A stretch of 64,000 nucleotides of DNA from Enterococcaceae bacterium OF42-14pH9A (GCA_027692465.1 JAQEYU010000004.1:1-64000); one strand, 5' to 3'. Shown: positions 33,551 to 42,927, counted from the stretch's first letter. Notes: generated by a model from the sequence alone, not told the origin. Numbers and translations: made by a program.

Positions 33551-35119
33551 ATGAAATTGACGATATTGGCTACCAGCGATATGCACGGGTATGTCCTGCC
33601 GACGAACTATTCAGAACCGGGACTGGACCTGCCTTTTGGCGCGGCCAAAGCAGCAACGAAAATGAAAGAACTGGTGGCAGCCAGCGGGACGGATCCGGTG
33701 ATCAAAATCGAAAACGGAGACTTTATCCAGGGCTCCCCTTTGAGCTATTATGTGGCAAAGCAAGAACAGCATACGGCGGCCGACCTGACGCAAGTCGTCA
33801 ATCAGATGGGCTATGATGTTGGTATTTTAGGCAATCATGAGTTCAATTACGGCATGGATTATCTGCAGCAGGCGATTGCAAGCTACAATCATCCAATCTT
33901 GGCAGCAAATGTGTTGGGTGCAAATGGCCGGCCGTTTTTTGGTCAGCCTTATGTGATTTTAGAAAAAGGCGGTCTTAAAGTAGCGATTTTAGGTGTTGTG
34001 ACGCAGTATATCCCTCATTGGGAACAGCCGGGAACGATTAAAGACCTGCAGTTCAAAGGTTTAGTGGAGACTGCCAAACAATATGTGCCGAAGCTGCGGG
34101 AGCTGGCAGATGTCGTAGTCGTTGCATACCACGGCGGCTTTGAGCGGGATTTGGAGACCGGCGAACCGACGGAACTGCTGACAGGCGAAAATGAAGGGTA
34201 TCAGCTGCTTCATGAGGTAGCCGGAATCGATGCCTTGGTAACTGGTCATCAGCACCGGGAAATCGCTGCGGAGATTAACGGGGTGCCGGTGATCCAGCCG
34301 GGGTATCGTGGGGCTTTTGTGGGCGAGATCCAGCTGGAGCTTGAGCGGGATGCGAAGGGCAGCATCAGCGTGATTGGCTCGACAGCCGCAATTCACAGCG
34401 TTGCTGATTCACAGCCCGATGCAAAAATCATGGCCGCCGTGGAGAAGTTGAATCATGATTTGGAGATCTGGCTGGATCAACCGGTGGGAAAAGTCGAAGG
34501 AAACATGCGGATCACCGACCCGATGATGGCCCGCTTTCATGAGCATCCCTATGTAGAGTTTATCAACAAGGTCCAATTAGCAGCCAGCCAAGCCAAAGTG
34601 TCCGGAACTGCGCTGTTCAATAACGAAGGCCGCGGTTTTGGTGAGACAATCACCATGCGGGACATCATCACTAATTATATCTATCCCAATACGTTGGCAG
34701 TCTCTGAGATCAGCGGCAGCGATCTGCGGGCAGCTTTGGAACAAACGGCGGATTATCTGCAATTGGCAGAAGACGGCAAGCTGGTCTTCAATCCCCGCTT
34801 TATCAAGCCGAAACCGCAATACTACAATTATGATATGTATGAAGGGGTCGACTACACATTAGATATGACCCGGCCAAAAGGAGAACGAGTGACCCGGCTG
34901 CAGCTTGACGGGCACGAGGTTACCGACGATGAAAAGCTTGAGGTCGTGGTCAATCAATACCGGGCAGTCGGCGGTGGCAACTACGCTATGTTCACACCGG
35001 AAAAAATCATCCGGGAAGTCCAGATCGACATGACCGAACTGATTGCTGATTATCTGCGGGAGCACCCGGTACTTCAGGCCACTGTCAATAACAACTTTTC
35101 GGTATTGCCTGAACAATAA
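33551..35119 (+). CDS. 5'-nucleotidase / 2',3'-cyclic phosphodiesterase family metallophosphatase (YunD-like)
   Basis: A 522-residue two-domain enzyme. The N-terminal calcineurin-like metallophosphatase has ILATSDMHGY, KIENGDFIQGSPLSY, GNHEFNYG, VVAYHGGFERD and VTGHQHRE; the C-terminal nucleotide-binding domain (about 330-510) has FNNEGRGFG, NYDMYEGVDYTLDM and AVGGGNYAMF. No signal peptide or wall anchor is present, so it is probably cytoplasmic like YunD. AAGAAGGA lies before the ATG; the reading frame upstream to 33389 lacks a ribosome site near an ATG. Confidence 0.9.
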   Translation: MKLTILATSDMHGYVLPTNYSEPGLDLPFGAAKAATKMKELVAASGTDPVIKIENGDFIQGSPLSYYVAKQEQHTAADLTQVVNQMGYDVGILGNHEFNYGMDYLQQAIASYNHPILAANVLGANGRPFFGQPYVILEKGGLKVAILGVVTQYIPHWEQPGTIKDLQFKGLVETAKQYVPKLRELADVVVVAYHGGFERDLETGEPTELLTGENEGYQLLHEVAGIDALVTGHQHREIAAEINGVPVIQPGYRGAFVGEIQLELERDAKGSISVIGSTAAIHSVADSQPDAKIMAAVEKLNHDLEIWLDQPVGKVEGNMRITDPMMARFHEHPYVEFINKVQLAASQAKVSGTALFNNEGRGFGETITMRDIITNYIYPNTLAVSEISGSDLRAALEQTADYLQLAEDGKLVFNPRFIKPKPQYYNYDMYEGVDYTLDMTRPKGERVTRLQLDGHEVTDDEKLEVVVNQYRAVGGGNYAMFTPEKIIREVQIDMTELIADYLREHPVLQATVNNNFSVLPEQ

Positions 35120-35120
35120 A

Positions 35121-35176
35121 AAAACGTGCACTGCTCTTCGAAACAGGATGTTCGAAAAGGGCAGTGTACGTTTTTG
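35121..35176 (+). terminator. Terminator after the 5'-nucleotidase gene
   Basis: AAAAACGTGCACTGC pairs with GCAGTGTACGTTTTT, with an inner CTTCGAA/TTCGAAAAG helix. Confidence 0.88.
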
Positions 35177-35371
35177 TTTGTGAACAGTGGCCGCTCATAA
35201 AAATAAGCATTATCATTTCGTAACATGTCGGACGAATTGACCACGTGAGCGGCCATTCCCAGCTTGTGGGATTGTGAGTAGCGGCGATGATGATTCGAAA
35301 AAAGGATCAGAATAGCTGTTGTTGGCGTTTCCAGAGGGGGCCTGATGCCGAAAATGATTTAATCAGTAGTG

Positions 35372-35398
35372 AATTATGATATGTATGAAGGGGCCGAC
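35372..35398 (+). pseudogene. Relic of a 5'-nucleotidase coding sequence
   Basis: 22 bases at 35372-35393 are identical to 34826-34847 inside the neighbouring 5'-nucleotidase gene, and the next five differ by one base. In frame it reads NYDMYEGAD against NYDMYEGVD. Flanks do not match, so it looks like the remnant of a duplicated or paralogous gene. The remaining gap 35177-35491 holds no other feature I can support. Confidence 0.5.
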
Positions 35399-35491
35399 AT
35401 TTCTGATTTAAATAACTCTGCCTCGGGAATTTTTCTGAAGCTTTTTTCGTATGCTATTGTGCAGGACGATAAAAGCTTGAGGAGGAAGACG

Positions 35492-35878
35492 ATGAAATTG
35501 TACCGAGTCATGAAAGAACACAAGCTGCGGCAGACGGTATTTTATAATTGGTTGCGGGAGGCAGGGCTGATCCAAAAAGCCGATACCGGATATGTGATTG
35601 GAGAAAACGCACTGCCGGGGATGGTCACCATCACCTCTCTGGAACAAGCGCCGGACGGCAGTGTGCTGCGGGAGCAGACACAAGTAGTGATCGAAGATGA
35701 GGAAATCCCGGAGCTATTGGCGCTGTATGCAAAATCAGGTCTGAGCAATCTGTACCAAGAAGAGGACAGGCAGGTGAAACCTGACCAGATCAAAGAGCAG
35801 CTGCATTATTTGACCAAGCTGGTGCTGGCCGTACAAGAAGAAGTCCATCAGATTGCAAAACGGCTGGAAAAATCCTGA
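35492..35878 (+). CDS. Small protein with KilA-C/antirepressor-like N-terminus
   Basis: A 128-residue soluble protein. The N-terminal 45 residues (EHKLRQTVFYNWLREAGLIQ; GYVIGENALPGMVTI) resemble the winged-helix KilAC/antirepressor domain seen in phage proteins. The C-terminal 45 residues form a probable coiled coil (QIKEQLHYLTKLVLAVQEEV). GAGGAGG precedes the ATG. No other phage gene is nearby. Function unknown; the similarity is by eye. Confidence 0.6.
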   Translation: MKLYRVMKEHKLRQTVFYNWLREAGLIQKADTGYVIGENALPGMVTITSLEQAPDGSVLREQTQVVIEDEEIPELLALYAKSGLSNLYQEEDRQVKPDQIKEQLHYLTKLVLAVQEEVHQIAKRLEKS

Positions 35879-36084
35879 TTTAGCAGATTCAAGTGCTGGA
35901 AAACGGTCAAGAAACAACGTGAAAATTTCTGAAAATTGCGGATGATAAAGAATATGTAAAACTGGCGTAAGATTTCTCTTACCTGACTGGCTTTTTAAGA
36001 ACAATATGCGTATACTTCCTTCCATGGAGAACAACAGCTTCGGTCAGTTTAGTACCGGGGCCTCAGTGAAAGGAAGTGTAGACG

Positions 36085-36315
36085 TTGGATTGGCAGACGC
36101 TTTTTGCCCTGGTGGCAGAAAACTGCAACAAAGAAGTTCCGATCGAAGTCGATCATGAACTTTGTTATGTCTATCGAACGAAGAAAAAAGGGTTGCCCTT
36201 CAGTAAAACGGTTACTGCCTGTCAAAAGACAGCATTCGCCCGCAATGAGTTGACGGAGATCATCGATTTTCTGGACAGCCACGGGTATCGTGCGAAGATT
36301 ACGCAGCAAGCATAA
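36085..36315 (+). CDS. Small hypothetical protein
   Basis: A 76-residue unrecognised protein, MDWQTLFALVAENCNKEVPI at the start and a helical C-terminus (FARNELTEIIDFLDSHGYRA). It uses TTG as start with AAAGGAAG nine bases upstream, and a strong terminator follows. This supports a real gene, but I can assign no function. Confidence 0.55.
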   Translation: MDWQTLFALVAENCNKEVPIEVDHELCYVYRTKKKGLPFSKTVTACQKTAFARNELTEIIDFLDSHGYRAKITQQA

Positions 36316-36322
36316 AAGAAAG

Positions 36323-36366
36323 AAACTCCGGCTCTCATGCTGCAAGATGAGTACCGGAGTTTTTTG
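36323..36366 (+). terminator. Terminator after the 76-residue gene
   Basis: AAACTCCGG pairs with CCGGAGTTT, with an inner CTCAT/ATGAG helix, followed by T6. Confidence 0.88.
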
Positions 36367-36556
36367 TTGTCTTGTGATGGAGAAAAGCGGTCGCCTTTGC
36401 ATCCTCTTTTCTTATCTAAATCAGGCTTGTAAACTATCGGCAGTGCTATATCCGGATAGAAATCAAAACAATTATCCGAAGACTCCAGAGCCAGCTTGCA
36501 TGCCAATCATCGCAGTGCACGGTCGGCTCCAACCTCAGCAAGCTGAGATTGCAAGT

Positions 36557-36766
36557 TCAACTTGGCGAACTCTGCCTTAGTTGAACTGTACCAGCTGACC
36601 GTAGGGAGGGTGGTCACCGCCGCATCTCAACTTGGCGAACTCTGCCTTAGTTGAACTGTACCAGCTGACCATAGGGAGGGTGGTCACCGCCGCATCTCAA
36701 CTTGGCGAATTCTGCCTTAGTTGAACTGTACCGGCTGACCGCAGAGAGGGTGGCATCACACATACT
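36557..36766. repeat. 70-bp tandem repeat, three copies, of the dispersed hairpin family
   Basis: Units begin at 36557, 36627 and 36697, exactly 70 bp apart, and are nearly identical. Each has a hairpin CAACTTGGC-N7-GCCTTAGTTG, then GTACCAGCTGACC and a purine-rich AGGGAGGGTGGTCACC whose GGTCA can pair with TGACC. Copy 1 of the family is at 2529 and another partial one at 45825. 36367-36556 shows no gene. Confidence 0.85.
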
Positions 36767-36800
36767 CTTGAAGTGCACTACGATGTTTGCCGGCTGACAA

Positions 36801-37199
36801 TCAATTGAAATCTTCTACCGGGTCATACTGATAAGTAACGAATTCAATTTTGTTGAAGCGGACATGGATTGCATTGACTGCCAATTCATACTCGTCATTT
36901 GATAGATTGCTTAAAATCGTAACCGGATCAGCTTGACCATGATCCACTGTATGATCAAAAAGAGTCAGAGCCAGTGTCAGTAAGGAAACCGCATTGCCTG
37001 TTAACAGTTTTGGCTCATTCGGGGCAAGGCTCTTCACCTGCTGCCTCTCAAAGTCGATGATTGCATCGACCTGTGCATACAACTCCTCGGAACCGGCGAT
37101 CAGGAAAAAGAAAGCCATCAGCTCGGGGGGCACGGTCTCCGCCTGCCAACGTTTCAAAAGCTCCAAGTATCTTTGATTGTGGGTCTTATCTCTGAACAT
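36801..37199 (-). CDS. DUF6075-like hypothetical protein
   Basis: A 132-residue, helix-rich soluble protein beginning FRDKTHNQRYLELLKRW, which resembles small Firmicutes proteins of the DUF6075 type (short Phe-x-x-x-x-His-x-x-Arg-Tyr opening). GAGGAGGG precedes the ATG. It is transcribed alone. I assign no function. Confidence 0.65.
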   Translation of the reverse strand: MFRDKTHNQRYLELLKRWQAETVPPELMAFFFLIAGSEELYAQVDAIIDFERQQVKSLAPNEPKLLTGNAVSLLTLALTLFDHTVDHGQADPVTILSNLSNDEYELAVNAIHVRFNKIEFVTYQYDPVEDFN

Positions 37200-37319
37200 A
37201 GGGGTCCCTCCTCGTCTTTGCTTCTATTATATCCCAGACAGGGAAGCGGGTGTTAACAGGAGGGCTCGTACCATTGAACTTATGGGTAGCCAGCTGCTGA
37301 TGACAGCATGGCAGCAGCG

Positions 37320-39200
37320 TCACGCAGCGTATTCGGCAGCGGACAATTTATCATCATCAGCGGATACAGCGACTTCTTCAGCGGAAGCGAGGTGGGTGCT
37401 GGTTTGTGCCAATTTGAACTGGGTCTTGTAGAGCTTGCTGTACAGACCGGCTTGTGTCAACAATTCTTCATGGCTGCCTTGTTCGGCGATTTCGCCGTGG
37501 TCCATCACCAGGATCTGATCGGCATTGGCAATAGTGGCCAGGCGGTGGGCGATCACGATGGCAGTACGATCTTCCATCAGCTGATCCATTGCTTTTTGAA
37601 CGTAATGCTCTGACAAAGCATCCAATGCGGCGGTAGCTTCATCCAAGATCAGGATCTTAGGGTCTTTCAAGATGACTCGCGCGATGGCCAGCCGTTGTTT
37701 TTCACCACCGGAGAGCTTCACGCCGCGGTTACCCACTGGCGTGTCATAGCCTTCAGGAAGGGAAGTGATAAAGTCATGGATGTAAGCCGCTTTGGCTGCG
37801 GCGATCAGCTCTTCATCGGTAGCATCAGGTTTGGCGTAAAGCAGGTTTTCCCGGATGGTACTGTTGAAAAGGAAAGCTTCCTGGCTGACCATACCGATAC
37901 TGCGTCGCAGAGTGGTAAGGGGCAGTTGGGCGATGTCAATCCCGTCGATAGTAATCCGGCCCTTTGTCGGAGTGTACAATCGCGGCAGCAGATTGGTGAG
38001 TGTCGATTTGCCGGCGCCGGAGGGTCCTACGATAGCCGTCATTTGACCGGCAGGAAGCGTCAAATCGATCCCCTGCAAGGCAGCGCTGTGACCGTAGCTG
38101 AATTCAACTGCTTCAAAACGGATCTGGCCTTCTGTGATGGGCGCGGCATCAGCGACAACCGGCTCACCAAGCAAGCTTTCTGCTTCGGTTTCCGTCGTCA
38201 AATCCAGATACTCGAAGATTCGGTCAAAGAGGGCAAAGGAACGCATGAAATCTACTTGGATATTGGAAAGTTGGGTCACCGGATTGTACATCCTTCCCAG
38301 CAAGGTCGCAAAAGTCAAGATCCCGCCGATGGTGATCTGGTCTTTGGTCAGCAAGTAGCCGCCGATCAAGTAGACCAGCATCGGACCGATAGTGGTGAAG
38401 ACCGACATCGCCATACGAAACCAGCGGCCGGCCAGTGTTTCTTTGACCTGCAGGCGGGTGACTTCACTGTTGACAGCGACAAATTCATCATAAGCTTTTT
38501 GTTCATTGGTAAAGAGTTTCATCAGCAGGCTGCCGCCGGTGCTGAGGCTTTCTTGTACGTGAGAGTTGAGGCTGCTCAGCTGCTTCTGGCTTTGGGAGGT
38601 GATCTGCCAGCGGAGTTTGCCGACTTTGCGGGTCGGCAGGATGAACAGCGGAATGGTAGCAACACTGATCAGTGCCAAGATCGGGTTAAGTCCAAAGAGA
38701 GCAACAAGGCTGGTCGCTAATACGAAAACACTGGTGAGAGCGTTGACGACCGTCGACTGGAAGACCTGCTGGATCCCATCGACATCGCTGGTGAGCCGGG
38801 TCAGGACTTCGCCTTCTTTCAATCCGGCGAAGAAACTTTGCGGCATATGCGTAAGCTTGTCATAGATTTCATTTTTAATAGTAAAAGTGATTCGTTTGGC
38901 GATCCAAGTGCTGAGGTAGCCTTGTGCCACGCCCAACAGATTGAGCAGGATCGTAGCCGACATGGACAAGCCGATGAAGACCGCCAGCAGACTGAGGTCT
39001 TTTTGCGGCAAAGCGGCATCGATGATCTTCTGCATCAGCAACGGCGGCACCAGTCCCAAAGCAGAACTGGTGAGAATCAAGGCAATGACTGCGAAAAATC
39101 GCAGCGGATAAGGAGAGAAGTAGCTTAAAATCCGGGTAACAAACGGCCAGGTCAATTTCGGCATTTTTTCAGGTTGTTGGTCAAAACGCATGCGAGCCAT
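37320..39200 (-). CDS. ABC multidrug-type exporter half transporter
   Basis: A 626-residue type IV ABC exporter with six helices in the first 330 residues and one ATPase domain. It has Walker A VGPSGAGKSTLTNLLPRLY, Q-loop VSQEAFLF, signature LSGGEKQRLAIARVIL, Walker B ILILDEATAALD, and H-loop IVIAHRLATI. All catalytic residues are canonical, so it can act as a homodimer (LmrA/MsbA type). AAAGGAGG precedes the ATG. It is divergent from a MarR gene through a shared operator region. Confidence 0.9.
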   Translation of the reverse strand: MARMRFDQQPEKMPKLTWPFVTRILSYFSPYPLRFFAVIALILTSSALGLVPPLLMQKIIDAALPQKDLSLLAVFIGLSMSATILLNLLGVAQGYLSTWIAKRITFTIKNEIYDKLTHMPQSFFAGLKEGEVLTRLTSDVDGIQQVFQSTVVNALTSVFVLATSLVALFGLNPILALISVATIPLFILPTRKVGKLRWQITSQSQKQLSSLNSHVQESLSTGGSLLMKLFTNEQKAYDEFVAVNSEVTRLQVKETLAGRWFRMAMSVFTTIGPMLVYLIGGYLLTKDQITIGGILTFATLLGRMYNPVTQLSNIQVDFMRSFALFDRIFEYLDLTTETEAESLLGEPVVADAAPITEGQIRFEAVEFSYGHSAALQGIDLTLPAGQMTAIVGPSGAGKSTLTNLLPRLYTPTKGRITIDGIDIAQLPLTTLRRSIGMVSQEAFLFNSTIRENLLYAKPDATDEELIAAAKAAYIHDFITSLPEGYDTPVGNRGVKLSGGEKQRLAIARVILKDPKILILDEATAALDALSEHYVQKAMDQLMEDRTAIVIAHRLATIANADQILVMDHGEIAEQGSHEELLTQAGLYSKLYKTQFKLAQTSTHLASAEEVAVSADDDKLSAAEYAA

Positions 39201-39353
39201 GGCAATTCCTCCTTTTCAAGTCAGGGGTGTCTGAAAATCAATGAAGCAGCAGTCCGGTATTAAAAGAACGGGCGCCGCTTTTGGCTCAGTCAGGAGACAA
39301 ATGCGACAGGATTTTCTGTGCGGTCTCCGGAGCCGGACTATTTTCAGTTATTA

Positions 39354-39415
39354 GTTAGGTACCTATCTATTATACTGCGGGCTGCTGCATTTGTAAATAG
39401 AAAGGTACCTAACTA
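39354..39415. promoter_or_regulatory. Divergent promoter with paired MarR-type operators
   Basis: Two palindromic blocks, TTAGGTACCTA (39355-39365) and AGGTACCTAACTAA (39403-39416), flank a minus-strand promoter TTTACA-17-TATAAT (39397-39392, 39374-39369). TAGGTACCTA is self-complementary. The placement predicts that the adjacent MarR protein represses the ABC exporter, and probably itself. Confidence 0.7.
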
Positions 39416-39515
39416 ATTGACCCGGTTAATAAAATCTTATACACTGAAGGAAAAGACCGGGCTCCAACTGAGAAAGGCAGAATCAGCGAGAAGCCCGTGA
39501 AGGAGGAGAAGCGAG

Positions 39516-39977
39516 ATGGCGGAAGGGAATGAGCGGGGGCTGTTGGATGCTTTTTGGCAGGTCAATCGGCAGATTCGCAGAAATATGGCCCAAGCGGAGG
39601 AGCATGCCCATGGTGCTGACCAGGCGGGACAGTTGGCGCCGGGACAAGAGCGTCTGCTGCGTCTGCTGCTGCGGCACGGCGGCGCCAGTCAAAAAGAACT
39701 GGCGGAAAGGATGCGGATTCGTCCGGCTTCTTTGAGCGAGGTACTGACCCGGCTGGAACAAAAACAGCTGGTCACCAAGGAACAAGATCCCGTCGATCGC
39801 CGGCGGAATCGTTATCAGCTGACCGCTATAGGTAAAAAAACGGCTGCAAAACTGCAGCAGGAACGGCAGGATCATGGGGCGGCTTTCTTCGATGTTTTGA
39901 CCGCTGCCGAGAAACAAGAGCTGGCTCGGCTGTTGGCCAAGCTGGATCAAGAAAACAGCCGTGGTAGCGACAGCTGA
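39516..39977 (+). CDS. MarR-family transcriptional regulator
   Basis: A 153-residue winged-helix regulator with the MarR core ASQKELAERMRIRPASLSEV (recognition helix) and wing DPVDRRRNRYQLTAIGK. It likely senses a drug or phenolic compound and controls the divergent ABC exporter through the TAGGTACCTA sites. GGAGGAG precedes the ATG. Confidence 0.88.
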   Translation: MAEGNERGLLDAFWQVNRQIRRNMAQAEEHAHGADQAGQLAPGQERLLRLLLRHGGASQKELAERMRIRPASLSEVLTRLEQKQLVTKEQDPVDRRRNRYQLTAIGKKTAAKLQQERQDHGAAFFDVLTAAEKQELARLLAKLDQENSRGSDS

Positions 39978-40109
39978 TGCTTTTCGGCAGCGAGGATCTC
40001 TTTAGCGGATGTGAGCTGTTCCAACGTTGATTGAAAAACGGCCGCAGGGTAGCTTTCCAATGACGGCTCTCGTATAATAAAGATAGAAAATAACATGAAG
40101 AGGTAAAAC

Positions 40110-40895
40110 ATGATCGGATTTGTCTATGCTGTCATCATCATTTTGGCTAATACTATCGGTGCCATTTCCGGCATGGGAGGCGGCGTTATCATCAAGCCGG
40201 TCTTCGATGCTATCGGGGCGGATTCGGTGCCGGCAATCACCTTTTATTCAACGGTGGCGGTCTTTACGATGTCCATCGTCTCGACTTTGCGCCAGCGGAA
40301 AAACATGGCCATTGATTATAAAAAAGCCGGTCTGATCTCAATCGGAGCTGTTTCCGGGGGGATTTTGGGCAATTTGGCATTTGAGGGTCTGCTGAAGGTA
40401 GTGGGTGCTGAGGAACCGGTGCAGCTGACACAGATCGTGATTACCGTTTTGACCATCGCCTTTGCCTGGCTGGTATCTGACGGGCGGCGGAATCTGAGAC
40501 TGAAAAAGACTTCCTGGTACATCGGTGCCGGCGTCGTCTTGGGCTTTTTAGCCAGTTTTCTGGGGATTGGCGGTGGTCCGATCAACGTGGCCTTGCTGAT
40601 GCTGTGTTTCGGCATGGAAATCAAAGCGGCAACGGTTTACTCCATCATCACGATCTTCTGTTCACAGCTGGCTAAGATTCTGACAATCGCGGCGACTACC
40701 GGCTTTGGGCGGTATGATTTGACGATGCTGTTTTACATCGTACCGGCGGCAATCATCGGCGGCTTTATGGGCGCGACTTTCAGCGGTATTCTTTCTGCTA
40801 AAAAAGTCCGGATCATCTATCAGGTGGTGCTGCTCTTCGTTTTAGCTATCAATATTTACAACGGAATCGGCGTCTTTTTAGGCTGGCAGAAGTAA
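40110..40895 (+). CDS. TauE/SafE-family membrane permease
   Basis: A 261-residue membrane protein with about eight helices. It has the repeated family motif ISGMGGGVIIKPVFDAIG near the N-terminus and FLASFLGIGGGPINVALLML in the second half. Members export sulphite or organosulphonates, or have unknown anion substrates. AAGAGGT lies before the ATG. It is probably a single gene. Confidence 0.88.
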   Translation: MIGFVYAVIIILANTIGAISGMGGGVIIKPVFDAIGADSVPAITFYSTVAVFTMSIVSTLRQRKNMAIDYKKAGLISIGAVSGGILGNLAFEGLLKVVGAEEPVQLTQIVITVLTIAFAWLVSDGRRNLRLKKTSWYIGAGVVLGFLASFLGIGGGPINVALLMLCFGMEIKAATVYSIITIFCSQLAKILTIAATTGFGRYDLTMLFYIVPAAIIGGFMGATFSGILSAKKVRIIYQVVLLFVLAINIYNGIGVFLGWQK

Positions 40896-40943
40896 GGGCA
40901 GGCAATTGCGGGAATGACAGAAAGCAGGAAACAGGAGGCAGAT

Positions 40944-41657
40944 ATGAAAAAAATATGGACTTTGATCATGGGGACAGCGGCACTTTTGGCAGTATCTGGC
41001 TGTGCCAACAACGATGCAAACGGCGGTTCGAACAACAGCAGTGCTTCTTCAAGTGCTGCCAGCGTTTCACAAGCACCCAGTACCGATGACGATCAGGAAA
41101 GCACCGCGGTCACATCTTCTACTTCTACAAGCACGGCGACACCGGAAACCGCCAGCTCGACATCCGCTGCAGACGGTGCCGGTACTGTTGCCGAAGCGCT
41201 GAACCAGAAAGTGGACTTCAAGCAGGCCGTTGCCAAATTCCAAGAACTTCATCCCGGTGCGGCGATCCACGATTTGGAGTGGGAAGCAGAAGGCATGTAC
41301 CAGGACCAAAAGACCAAGCGCTTTAAAATCGAAGGCGAAGATGCCAAAGGGGAGTATGAACTGACTATCGATGCGGTGGTAAATACTTCCCATGATCATA
41401 CGGATCATGAAGATGACAATGATGACTGGCAGGAAGATCAGCTGCCAATAGACGAGGTGGTCACCATGGAAGCTGCGGTCCAAGAAGCTGCCAAGCACGC
41501 CAGCGAAGGTTACCGCTTGAAGAAAATCGAACTGGATGAAGATGATGGCCATCTGATTTGGAGCGTCAAATTCAATCAGGATCGTCAGTGGCAGGATGTC
41601 AAAATCGATGCCAAGACCGGCGACTACCTGCGGACCGCTGCCGGAGATGATGATTAG
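40944..41657 (+). CDS. PepSY-domain lipoprotein
   Basis: A 237-residue lipoprotein. Signal MKKIWTLIMGTAALLAVSGC has its lipobox Cys at residue 20, then a long Ser/Thr/Ala linker (to about residue 80) and two PepSY repeats (FKQAVAKFQELHPGAAIHDL and VTMEAAVQEAAKHASEGYRL), separated by an acidic His/Asp segment (HDHTDHEDDNDDW) that could bind metal. AGGAGG precedes the ATG at 40944. PepSY lipoproteins are thought to modulate peptidases or cell-wall processes. Confidence 0.85.
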   Translation: MKKIWTLIMGTAALLAVSGCANNDANGGSNNSSASSSAASVSQAPSTDDDQESTAVTSSTSTSTATPETASSTSAADGAGTVAEALNQKVDFKQAVAKFQELHPGAAIHDLEWEAEGMYQDQKTKRFKIEGEDAKGEYELTIDAVVNTSHDHTDHEDDNDDWQEDQLPIDEVVTMEAAVQEAAKHASEGYRLKKIELDEDDGHLIWSVKFNQDRQWQDVKIDAKTGDYLRTAAGDDD

Positions 41658-41679
41658 CGTAAACTGCAAAAGCGAAGAG

Positions 41680-41730
41680 ATACCGGGAGCCGTCAGCTGT
41701 TTCAGCGAGGGGCTGCCGGTATTTTTTCGT
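41680..41730 (+). terminator. Terminator after the PepSY gene
   Basis: ATACCGGGAGCC pairs with GGCTGCCGGTAT, followed by TTTTT. Confidence 0.85.
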
Positions 41731-41923
41731 GCTTTTGGTGCTTCTCCCTTTGACAAAACAGCGCCTGACCAAGCTGTCCTCACTGGACCGGCAGCGAGGT
41801 GCTGTGAGCTTCGAGCAGTTCATTCGCATCAAAGTGAAATGAAGTTGTCCAAAGGGGCTGGCACACCCAAAATAAAACAGTTTTTCGAGGAAGTTTGTTA
41901 TACTCTAGGAGGGGGTGGAGCTC

Positions 41924-42145
41924 ATGAATACAAAGCGCAAACGCCGCTTGATGAAGGTGGATAACCGGATTTTACTGCCGTTATCAGAAGAGTTTGTGGC
42001 AGCAAACCGGCTGGCGGAAGATTCCATCCTGGAAGTGGACGAGGAGCTTTTAGCCAAAGCCATTCGCCAATTGACGCAGGAGGATATTTTGAATGACGTC
42101 CTTCAGCGAGTGATGGCCGATTATCCCACAGAGGAGGAAGAATAG
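41924..42145 (+). CDS. Small acidic hypothetical protein
   Basis: A 73-residue protein: a basic N-terminus (MNTKRKRRLMKVDNRILLPL) followed by an acidic helical part (DEELLAKAIRQLTQEDILND). It resembles short antitoxin-like or AbrB-like proteins only loosely. An extended -10 TGTTATACT (41896-41904) and GGAGGGGG support expression. Its stop codon directly abuts the acetyltransferase ATG, so they are cotranscribed. Confidence 0.6.
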   Translation: MNTKRKRRLMKVDNRILLPLSEEFVAANRLAEDSILEVDEELLAKAIRQLTQEDILNDVLQRVMADYPTEEEE

Positions 42146-42655
42146 ATGATAATCAGACAAGCCGTTGCAGCGGATTATCCGGCAATTTATCAGCTGGTAC
42201 AGCAGGCTTTCAAAACTGCTCAGGTTTCAGACGGCACGGAGCAGGACTTTGTAGAAGCGTTGCGAAAGAGTCCCGGATTTTTGCCGGAACTGGAATTTGT
42301 CGCAGAAGAAAACGGCGAGCTGATCGGGCACGTGATGCTGACCAAGCGGGGGATCGAAACCGTGACCGGGGAACACGGGATCCTGCTGCTGGCCCCGTTG
42401 TCAGTGGCTTTTGCCCATCGGAACCAGGAGATCGGCGGTCGCTTGATGCAGACGGCTTTTGACAAAGCGCTGACGCTGGATCACACCGCAGTCTTTCTCG
42501 TTGGCAATCCCGACTATTACAAACGCTACGGCTTTCATTCTGCAGCGGACTTCGGCATCACCAATGGCACAGAGATCCCGGATGAATTTGTTCTGGGAAT
42601 TGAATTGGTGCCGGATACCTTGAAGGACGTAGCGGGAACCCTGCATATCGAATAG
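42146..42655 (+). CDS. GNAT N-acetyltransferase (YhbS-like)
   Basis: A 169-residue acetyltransferase with N-terminal IRQAVAADYPAIYQLVQQAF, acetyl-CoA loop region LAPLSVAFAHRNQEIGGRLM, and the C-terminal LVGNPDYYKRYGFHSAADFG typical of YhbS-like proteins. Substrate unknown. It begins immediately after the preceding stop codon. Confidence 0.88.
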   Translation: MIIRQAVAADYPAIYQLVQQAFKTAQVSDGTEQDFVEALRKSPGFLPELEFVAEENGELIGHVMLTKRGIETVTGEHGILLLAPLSVAFAHRNQEIGGRLMQTAFDKALTLDHTAVFLVGNPDYYKRYGFHSAADFGITNGTEIPDEFVLGIELVPDTLKDVAGTLHIE

Positions 42656-42734
42656 TCAGAAGGAGCAGGGCTGTCAAAAGCTGAGACGAGGGGAATAGTA
42701 TTCCGATTGTATCCGAAAACAGGCAATGGTTGGC

Positions 42735-42893
42735 GCGGGTTTGAAAATGCCGGTGAGATTCAGATTTTTGCAGATATTTTACTGCAGACAAAGAATAGCT
42801 TGCAGTTCATGTGGGATTGAAATTGCGCATTTATTCCGCTGATTGCGGAGAAAAGGACCAAAAAAAGCGGCGTCTGAAGTTTTCAGATGACCA
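42735..42893. repeat. Degenerate MITE-like copy
   Basis: Contains ATTCAGATTTTTGCAGA, TTGCGGAGAAAAGGACCAAA and the right end GAAGTTTTCAGAT, in the same order as 8910-9065, but with a mutated right terminal repeat and no clear left one. Confidence 0.6.
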
Positions 42894-42927
42894 CTGAGCG
42901 AATAATAGGAAGGAAAGTGAGACGGCT

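Noticed and set aside
35492..35878. Prophage remnant based on the antirepressor-like protein
   Set aside because: No integrase, attachment site, capsid or lysis gene is seen anywhere near; one loosely similar domain is not enough.
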